DNA from: Scenedesmus sp. ARA3
Lineage: Eukaryota; Chlorophyta; Chlorophyceae; Sphaeropleales; Scenedesmaceae
NCBI GenBank assembly: GCA_004335835.1
Contig: RWJK01001213.1
Coordinates: 7,573 to 60,771 of the forward strand
Direction: 5' to 3'
Length of the DNA stretch: 53,199 bases
The notes beneath the pieces are model-generated. The model saw only the letters and a list, made by a program, of their open reading frames with translations. It was not told the DNA's origin and searched no databases. Position 1 is the first letter of the stretch. Each line of letters begins with the position of its first letter. The position numbers and the translations under genes were made by a program. Below, in pieces: positions 45,713 through 53,199 of the stretch.

Positions 45713-47680
45713 TGGTGGTGACTCCTGCGAGGCCTTTCATAAGATGGTTGCACCGGCTGTGTGTGGGGCTCCTGTTGCACTGTGTGCTTGAAGGCTGTGT
45801 GTGCAGCTCTAAGGCGTTGGAACGTTGCAGCGGTGTGGCGGCTGCATGTGCCATGCAAGTTGCGGCGTTGTGCCTGGTGTTGGTGTGGGCGGTGGCAGTG
45901 CGGCATGTGCGGCTAGGCAGCTGCTGGTTACAGTGGTGGCCTGCAGAATGTACTGCATGGCACGCTGTACTCGTGGTAGCTTGCATGATGTGGAGCACTG
46001 GCAGTTGCGCTTGCTTACAACGGCGTTCCTGTCGCATCTGCCGCGCATGTGCATGAAATGCCTGAAATGTGAGGCGCGTGGGTTCCGCTGCGTGCATGCA
46101 TGCGTGTTTCCGAAGCACATAGTATGTGTGTGTCATTGTCACTCTGTTCCGGTTAGATGTACAACCACACCAGCAGTACACGCGCCACATTCAGGTGTGA
46201 CCTGAATGTGATACCAGATTGCGCCTGCTTCTGCTGCATCCTGTTTGTATGTTGTGCAGCATGTGTTATCATTGCGGGGCTGCAATATCTGGTTGTTACA
46301 TTGTGTTGTTATTGCACAGCAGCTTGAACAGCCCTAGCTGTTATACTTGTGATTGTGGTGATGGCATTGGTACTTGGCATCGGTTGCTGCGGCGCTGATA
46401 CAGACGCAGCAGCTGCATTGATTGTCTTTTGTACAATATTGTACAGTGCAGCAGGAGGGCCAGCAGCGGACTTGACACTGTTGGAAATGCCTTGTTGAAA
46501 GCAGCTGAGCTGCACGGCAGCACGCAGCTTTGGCGATGCGCAGTCGGAGCTTCGCAGGAGTCGTGCTTTGTTCTGCAGCTGGTTTTGTTGTCAAAGTGGC
46601 TGGTGTGCATTGGTGTATGGTGAGATGCCGTGATGCGCATGTATATATGTTCGGCTGGCTGACTTGTGGAATGCGCGATGCGACGCAGCTGCATCCAGAG
46701 CGTGGTTGTGCCATGTGCCCGCATCTGCGTGCGTGCATAGCCACTTTTCTGCCGCAATGTCTCACCAGCAGGCATTGCGATTGGCTTGCAATGATGCTAC
46801 GTATATGGTGTTGGTGCGCCGGCTGCTGCAGTGGCAATGGTTCAAACAGCAGTGCAGCAAAGAGGCTGGTGCAGCACCTCCTTTTATGTGCAGCGCCGCT
46901 GCACACGGCGTGTGTTGAACCCTGTTGGTGGTGACCAGGGTGAATCCGCGGGTGCTGCATGTATACCAAGGCGCACAGTGTCAAAACAGGCGCACACTGT
47001 CATTGAAAGACAGATTGCAATCAGTTGAATGCACGGCGTGTTGTTGCCTACAGCAGCGGCTTTGCGTAGAGGATCTCAAGAGGCTTTGGTGTGAGGGTGC
47101 AGGAATGTTGTGCAAACCCTTTTGTTTGCATGCATTATTTCTGTGCTTGTTGCACTCTTTTGTTGCTGCAAGATGCCGTTGATGTGCAGTTGCAACGGCT
47201 TCTCACTGATAGGTTTCTGTAAAGGCCAGCTTCACCAGCGAGAAAAGGAGTCAGGGTACTACGCCTGAGGGCGTGTCCACCTGCTGCACAGCACACATGT
47301 GTGTGCTCAGCATCTGCAATGACACAGCACGGTGTCAACACAAAGGAGGACTGTCTTCTCACTGGCGGTGGGATGAGCGCTGCAGCTGCATGAAGCAGCT
47401 GGTCCATAGGCTGCAGCCTATTGGCTGTGCCAGTCGACGACGTAACATGCAAACATCAGATGCGCCAGACACACCGTCATCTGTTGCCAGCAAACACACA
47501 GCGGTGGTAGAGCTGCTGTAGCTCAAGCTGCGCATCACGATTCATGATTTCACGATTCAGCACACTGTGGTGATCACCACTGGTGTCATGACACCACTGC
47601 ACTGCAACACCAAACTGTTGAATCACACTGCTAGCGTACAAGTTGAACGCAGGAAGCGCATGCAAACCGTAGCCCGGCGC
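45713..47680. other. Convergent 3' flanks of PCMT and PIG-X
   Basis: No supportable gene on either strand. Several TTACA words on the plus strand (about 45928, 46014 and 46290) could end PIG-X; a plus-strand TGTAA near 47217 could end PCMT. Two adjacent palindromes lie at 47567-47596. Confidence 0.4.
47567..47596. other. Two adjoining perfect palindromes
   Basis: GTGGTGATCACCAC (47567-47580) is directly followed by TGGTGTCATGACACCA (47581-47596). Each equals its own reverse complement. They lie 85 bases past the PIG-X stop codon, within its probable 3' UTR. Confidence 0.9.
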
Positions 47681-49225
47681 TCACACTGCTGCCATGACCT
47701 GCAGCGCTCTCACGCTCAGCGCAGCACAGCAGGCTGCAGCAACCAGCAGCGTGCCCCACGACACCAGCTGCATATGGTCCAGGTTCCCTGCCGGCACACT
47801 CCACAGCAGCACCTCTTGCTGCCCCTGCTGCTGCTGCTGCTCTTGCCTCAGATCCTCACTTGCTGCTGAGTACCTCTGCACCTGCTGCTCCAGCTGCTGC
47901 TGCTTTGGTGGTGGGTGCAGCACCTGCAGCTGCCCGCCTGCCTGCCTGCAGTCCACCAGCAGCCATGGCTTCGGCACCACGACATGGACGTGACCTGCAG
48001 GCACAGAGAAATACACAACGTGCCATCATCGCCATCCTGTTCACATCAGCCATAGGAAGCTTTGCACCTGTCGCCCCGCACGGAAGGAGCAGAGAGGGTG
48101 AGAGCAAACAGCAAAGGTCAGCATGCTTGCAGTGCAGTCTGCTCGCTTGATCTGCGCTACGGCCACCACTGCACTGCTGCACTCACCGCTGGAGAGCGCC
48201 TGCCAGCCTTGAAACCCAAATGCATGGGGTTCCGGGTACTTGGCATGCAACGGCACAGACAGCAGAGCTTCCAATCGCTGATGATTTTGCTTGCCTTCCT
48301 GCTGCTGCTGCTGTCGCTGTGTCATGTTGAAGCCCAACAGCAGCACGTTGGCCTTGCATGCTGGTGCAGGCCTGGACAGCAGCAAAGCAAACAGCAGCAC
48401 AAAGGTTGGTGAGGTACATGCAGGGGCCAATGAGGAGCCACCTGCAGCTGGAGCATGCTGCTGCTGCTGCTAGTGCTGCTGTTGCTGCTTTTGTTGCTGC
48501 TGCTGTTGCAGAAATACGCATCTGTTGGCAAGAACACAAGTGCCGCAGGGACACATCTAGGCAGGGCAAGGAGGGCACAGCAACAACTGCATGTCCAAGG
48601 AGGCATGTGATGCACCTTTGCAAGCAAGCTGCATGCTGCTTTGCCCTGCTGCCAGGGCCTGCTGTGCAACCTGTACGTGCTGTGCCTTGTGCCGTGGAAA
48701 GCATGGGTGTGCAACATGGAACTGCAGCAGCGGCACGCCTGGTGCTGCTGCCTGCTGCTGCATGCTAAAAAGAATCCCTGCGACTCACAGCTCCAAGTCC
48801 AGCGGCCCAAGCAGCTGGAATGTGTATGCAGTCCCCTCTGCTGTGCTGCTGGGTCCTGCAGCAACATCACTGTTGCTGGATCGCACAAGGTCCTCCAACT
48901 GATATGGGTCTGCATAAATGCTGCTTGGCAGGAGTTGCAGCAGCGATGTCTGGCAGCCCTCTTGGATGCACAAGGTGTTCTCGCTGCACTTTAATTTCAA
49001 TCTAAGCGTTCTGTGGAACCCATCTCCGAGCAGCTCGCGCTGAATGTGGAACTGCTGTTGCCATGTGGCAGTACTGCCCGCTAAGCTCGCAGCTGGTGCC
49101 TGCAAATGATCTGCAACTAGACCAGCAAGATTACTCGGCATTATCCATCCATATGCTACGTGAGCGCAGCAAGCAACGGCCCAGACCACACGAAACAAGC
49201 CCATACTGCCCGCCATTACAGGCAT
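47681..49225 (-). CDS. PIGX: PIG-X, subunit of GPI mannosyltransferase I (3 exons)
   Basis: PIG-X (yeast Pbn1) stabilises the ER enzyme PIG-M that adds the first mannose to GPI anchors. Minus-strand exons 49225-48789, 48371-48187 and 47994-47681 give 311 residues in agreeing phases. Two further ATGs (49216, 49207) could be the start; from the last of them the protein opens with a good signal peptide (MGLFRVVWAVACCAHVAYG). Landmarks are QRELLGDGFHRTLRLKLK and SSIYADPYQLEDL in exon 1, SVPLHAKYPEPHAFGFQGW in exon 2, and FSVPAGHVHVVVPKPWLLVDC at the junction of exons 2 and 3 as read in the genome. A final membrane helix ([19 protein letters not shown]) near the C-terminus completes the type I topology. 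Gln-rich inserts account for the extra length. Family identity is good though the family is weakly conserved. Confidence 0.85.
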
Positions 49226-50318
49226 AAGCTCAACGCGGTCTGCTGAGAACAGACTACTAGCAACAACAGAACTGTATGTACACTGTGGGACAAGGATAGG
49301 CCAGATGACTGCAGGGAAGATGACGTGTGCGAGAGACTGTGAAGTTCATCTAGCATCTGACAGCTGCAGCGCAGCAACTGGCAGCGTTGCACTTGCATAT
49401 ATACGAAAGATGTTGTATGGCTAACCATCGTCTGCGCTGATTCATACATAGCAGCTGACATAGTGAAGAGGGTGACCATTGGTCACTGACCAACGTGCAG
49501 GACGACGTCCTGTACTGCTACAGTCCTGTATCTCAGTCTTTCTCTGCTCGTTCGCTACTCTTGACGGTGTGTGCAGATGGATGTGGCATAGTTGACATAA
49601 CGCAGCCTGCTTAAATCCAAACAAAACCTCACTTAATCAAAAATCCTGCACTTTACCTCGGCACCCAGGCATGCTTGCTGGGGGCTGTTAGTGCTACGAA
49701 TGTAGCACATGGCAGAGCAGCGACTGCTGTGAGTCCATGCCTTTATGAGGCGTGTGCCCAGGATTCTATGTGTACATGCACTTCGACGAGCGCACACACG
49801 CTAAGTGAGTGAGCCAGAACTTGCCATGTGGCGAGTACCACTGGTACTGACCACCCCAGGATCAGGATGGGCAGGCCGCAGACAGACCACAGCATAGAAC
49901 TCTCGCTCATCATTCAACTCAAAAAAACATCTGAGCTTGAAAATCATTGCATTTTAAACGCCGCTTGGGCATGGCTTGCTGCTAAAAGCTGGGAAACCCT
50001 AGAGGCAGGACAGCACTGCTGAGCAGAGGGAAGACGCAGCCATCGGTTGCACTTCCAGGAGTTCAGGTAACATATGACTTCATCGCCAGCCTTTTCTGGA
50101 CAAGCAGCTGTGTTTTAGAACCTTGCATATCGCTGCTCTGGGTGTCGAAGATGCAGCAGAGCTCTGCTCGAGCGGGAACCTGCCTGTTACATCAGATGCA
50201 TTCGCTTAGTCATACTTGCAGTTTCCACAGACTAGGTATGCGCACTTTTGTATCGTAAGCTGCACAGGAGGAGGTGCACATCTTGACAGCAGTACAGCAG
50301 AGTGCAGCAGAACCAAGC
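49226..50318. promoter_or_regulatory. Head-to-head region of PIG-X and the BTB gene
   Basis: About 1.1 kb with no supported gene; it should include both promoters and 5' UTRs. It is less triplet-rich than its surroundings. No clear core promoter element seen. Confidence 0.35.
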
Positions 50319-51924
50319 ATGGCCTACTTGGCCGCCTACTTTAGGAATGAGGACCTCTCTGACATTGACATCGTCATATGCTTACGTGAGACACAGCAAA
50401 GTCAGCAGTCAGATGTCACTGAGGACGTATCAAGCCCGCCCCTGAAGCGTGCAAGGCGCGAGGCGGATGAAGCAGCAGACACAGGCCCGCTGCAGCTGTC
50501 ATCCTTCCCTGCACACAACATTGTCATGTTTGAGAACAAGTACTTCAAAGCACAGGTAAGAGGCAGCAGCAACACAGGGAAAAAGAACGTCCGCATGGTC
50601 CGGCTGCTGCACGTGGATGCAGGAGGCAGTGCTTCCAGGGCAGGCTGTGATAAAAGCACTGCACACACAGCATTGCTACATCAACAGCAGCCGCACATAC
50701 GCCGTGCAGTACACTTGACCTCGTAGTGCCTGCAAGGCTCCATCAAGGCTTCATATAATATCATCGCCTTGCATGGCTCGCTGCATCTCCTGCTGCTTGC
50801 CTACAGTTGCACCACTGGCAGGCACAGCGCAGTCCAGCAGCTAACACCTGCAGGAACGGCAGGGGCAGCACGCCTGGCGATGGCACCAGTGAAGCCAAAG
50901 AGCGGCCCTTTGTGACGCTAACTATCGACAGTGCAGAGCAGCTGCCAGCAGCAGAGGCAGTTGTTGCGGCTTTGTATGGCGTGCCAGATGCAGTCAGCAG
51001 CCTGGAGCAGCAGCAGCTGGTACATGCAGTCATGATTGCAGACATGATGGGCATAGACGCCGCCGCTCAGCAGGCAGTCAAGGCGCTGGCAAGTGCAGCA
51101 AAATCTGAGCAGGGCCTGTCAGCAGCAGCACTGCAGGCCCTGGCTGGCCTTGCAGCTTGGCCTGCCTGCCTGCTGCAGATGCTGCCAACCATATTGAAGA
51201 GAGCCGCTTGCTGCCGCATCGACTCCTCAAGGCTGGAAGACATCATAGCAGCAGACACCAACAAGGACGTGCAGCAGCTACTGCTGGGAGTATTTGGTGA
51301 CCTGGATGCAGCGTGCGCCGACAAGCAGCTGAAGCAGCTGTTGCTGAAGCTGCCGCTGCCAGCACTGCAGCTCCTGCTCAGCTCAGACAATCTGCGTGTA
51401 GCGTCAGAGGACACCGTGCTGTACGTGGCACAGAGACACCTCTTTCTGTACTATGTGGATGAGGTGACAAGAGCTGTTACTAATACAGTCAAGATCAAGA
51501 TGCAGCTGAGGCAGGCCTGCAGGGACAGCTTTGCGCAGCAGGACGCAGTACACATCATCTGCCCTGAGCCAAGTGCCCCCATCGGGGGCCTGGACTGGCA
51601 GCTTTATGTGCAATGTGTACAGCAGGCTGGTGGCACTGGGGTGGGGCTGTATGCATGTCCTCGCCCGGGCCAGCTGTCTCGCTACATGTGGTACAAGTGG
51701 AATTTCACTGTCACTTGGGGTGGTGTGCAGCGCTGCTGGGCAGCCGCTGGAGCGGCTCCAGCAACGCAGAACCCACCCCTGGCAGCAGAAGCATCGGCTT
51801 TGACAACCCTTTTGTGCCGGAGCCCATGGCAGCAGGAGGATGGGATGAGGCGGCATGGGCTGCTGCTGGCCTGCCTACATCAGGAGACATGCTGCTGCAG
51901 CTGCACATCCACAGCGTGGGATGA
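50319..51924 (+). CDS. BTB/POZ-domain protein, apparent frameshift near the C-terminus
   Basis: Exon 1 is 50319-50555 and exon 2 starts at 50807; they join in phase 0. The BTB fold is visible: LSDIDIVICLRE, then a basic, nucleus-signal-like insert (PPLKRARREADEAA), then LSSFPAHNIVMFENKYFKAQ, and in exon 2 PFVTLTIDSAEQLPAAEAVV and LYGVPD with LVHAVMIADMMGI. A BACK-like helical region follows (LLLSSDNLRVASEDTVLYVAQ). BTB proteins usually recruit targets to cullin-3 ubiquitin ligases. The frame then reads DWQLYVQCVQQAGG and WYKWNFTVTWGG. The plausible C-terminus (SIGFDNPFVPEPM to LLQLHIHSVG, stop at 51924) is in another frame; the shift falls between about 51715 and 51785 and equals one lost base. 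Without the shift the frame ends at 52132 with a less protein-like tail. It could be a sequencing error, a short intron, or a broken gene. Confidence 0.75.
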
Positions 51925-52601
51925 GGCTGCCTGGTGTATGTTATGCATGACATCCCTCGTGGTGTTGATATGGGGCCATTGGCGGGACACTGGATTTGGT
52001 GTGAGCTGTGGAGTCGGATGCATTATATATATGTATTACATACGCTTCACCTTGCACAGCTTGTGTATGCTTGAGATTAGAAACCCGGCATTGGTCAGCT
52101 GGCTCAGCCAGCCTGGCTGCTGTACAGCATGAGGCCATCTGTGACATGAACTGGCAGATGTGTTAGGCCTGGACCATTCTATTTACCAGGCCCTAGGCCT
52201 GAGGCATAGATGCCAGAAGTGCATAAGCACATCATGGATCGATGACAGCAGTAGCCATGCATGTCTACAGCAGGTGCAGCTGAGCCCCACCTCAGCTGCG
52301 GAATGTTGGTGGTTGAGCTGCCTTTGCGTGCCATAATTTCCATAAACGGTCATTGCGAAATAAAGCCAGCGCATCAGGTTGAAGCTGATGGCAGCTGACA
52401 TCAAATTGTGCAAATGCACGAGCCGCGCCAGCACTAACCTTTTCCGGGCCGGCCAGCCGGCTGCCCGGCCATTCGGCATACTTAATGCTGCTGAGGTTGA
52501 GATGTAGATAACCGCAAGTGCAGCTGCAGTTCGCGTGCCCTCAATCCCTACTCGCACAAGCCCCCTGCTCACCCTGCTGGACATCATCAAACATCGCCAA
52601 C
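51925..52601. other. BTB 3' flank and next promoter
   Basis: No supported gene. A minus-strand open frame at 52183-52590 has no motif. The start region of the secreted-protein gene at 52602 should lie at the right end. Confidence 0.35.
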
Positions 52602-53199
52602 ATGAGGACTAGCGTGGTGAGCATGCTGTGTAGATCAGACGGGGGGCCTTCTCTTCAAAAAAGATGCTTTGTTTTAACGTTCATGGATGTGTTCGACCGG
52701 TCGGTGCCTTTGGCGCGCTGTGCCAGCTTCAGACCCAACACCGGGCAGCAGCTGCCTTTTCTGCTGCTACTATGTCGATTAGCTGAAATTGCATTGTTGA
52801 TCCGTCCTTTTGATGCAGGTACTATGCGTTGCACTGGTGGCCTTGGTTCTGGGTAGTGCACATGGTGAGTGAGTGCAGCTGCAGCAGTGTCTGCTACCTA
52901 GGTTGGAAGGCCTCCAACAAGCAACTGCTGTGCAGCTCCTGGTGAAAGGCACCATGCAGCAGTCACAAACAGAGCACACAGCTGGTCTGTAACTGGTGCC
53001 TATCAACTGCATACGACCTCTGCCTGGTTCGAATCAAAGCAGTGACAGCAGCACCGACATGTACTTTGCAGTGATGCTGCAACACTTATCTGCAGTGGGT
53101 GTGCTGACATGTGATTTGGTGTGCTTCCTGTTGCCGCTGCAGCCGACAAGGGCCTGAGTGCCTCTGGCAGCCTGGACCTCAGCCTGTCAAAGGCGGAGG
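52602..53199 (+). CDS. 5' end of a secreted or ER-entering protein (3 exons visible)
   Basis: Three small exons join in phase: 52602-52616 (five codons only, MRTSV), 52819-52864, and 53143 to the window edge. The product opens with a textbook signal peptide: basic start, hydrophobic core VLCVALVALVLG, and an SAHA cleavage site, followed by DKGLSASGSLDLSLSKAE. Each intron has a good donor (GTGAGC, GTGAGT) and acceptor (GATGCAG, GCTGCAG). The 15-base first coding exon is easy to miss in automated annotation. The mature part seen is too short to name a family. Confidence 0.7.

Overview
The window looks like nuclear DNA from a green alga. I infer Chlorophyceae, perhaps close to Scenedesmaceae; no search was run. 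The reasons are many short exons with GT-AG introns, heavy CAG/CTG triplet content (poly-Gln, poly-Ala and poly-Ser in proteins, CTG runs in introns), plant-like versions of Sec15 and isopropylmalate dehydrogenase, and candidate TGTAA polyadenylation signals. No bacterial-type operons, tRNA, rRNA, CRISPR or clear transposon were seen.

Layout. 62-2614 (+): 3' part of plastid-type 3-isopropylmalate dehydrogenase, cut by the left edge. 4807-5637 (-) and 6197-6778 (+): two unrecognised single-exon ORFs. 9122-11089 (+): a 655-residue Gln/Ser/Ala-rich protein with repeated Arg-Pro-x-Ser motifs. 12673-14853 (+): TMEM65-family mitochondrial membrane protein, 5 exons. 16084-17612 (+): a cyclin, 3 exons. 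17613-23888: 6.3 kb without a supportable gene. 23889-26623 (-): organelle-targeted membrane protein with a bacterial-type PH domain, 6 exons. 27231-36933 (+): exocyst subunit Sec15, 17 exons. 38465-41669 (-): NECAP-type endocytic adaptor, 7 exons. 42370-45712 (+): protein-L-isoaspartate O-methyltransferase, 6 exons. 47681-49225 (-): PIG-X, subunit of GPI mannosyltransferase I, 3 exons. 50319-51924 (+): BTB/POZ protein with an apparent frameshift. 52602-53199 (+): start of a secreted protein cut by the right edge. I rebuilt each multi-exon model by hand; intron phases agree and coding lengths are multiples of three for TMEM65, cyclin, bPH, Sec15, NECAP, PCMT and PIG-X. From the PH-domain gene rightward the genes alternate strand, giving head-to-head and tail-to-tail pairs.

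Functionally the genes are housekeeping: leucine synthesis, protein repair, cell cycle, GPI-anchor synthesis, mitochondrial and plastid membrane proteins, and vesicle traffic (Sec15 in exocytosis next to NECAP in endocytosis). They do not form one pathway.

The most unusual signal is structural. In four genes (isopropylmalate dehydrogenase, Sec15, NECAP, PCMT) the introns or 3' flank hold partial copies of the neighbouring exon, at least 16 in all. Every copy follows one geometry: copies of an exon's 5' part, with its acceptor, lie upstream of the true exon; copies of its 3' part, with its donor or stop, lie downstream. This is what tandem duplication across an exon-intron junction would leave. 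In several copies all differences from the true exon are synonymous, which is unexpected for neutral intronic debris. It suggests either used alternative exons or two haplotypes stitched together in the assembly; an NN gap beside one copy keeps the second explanation alive. A second pattern is that CTG runs often abut the 3' splice site.
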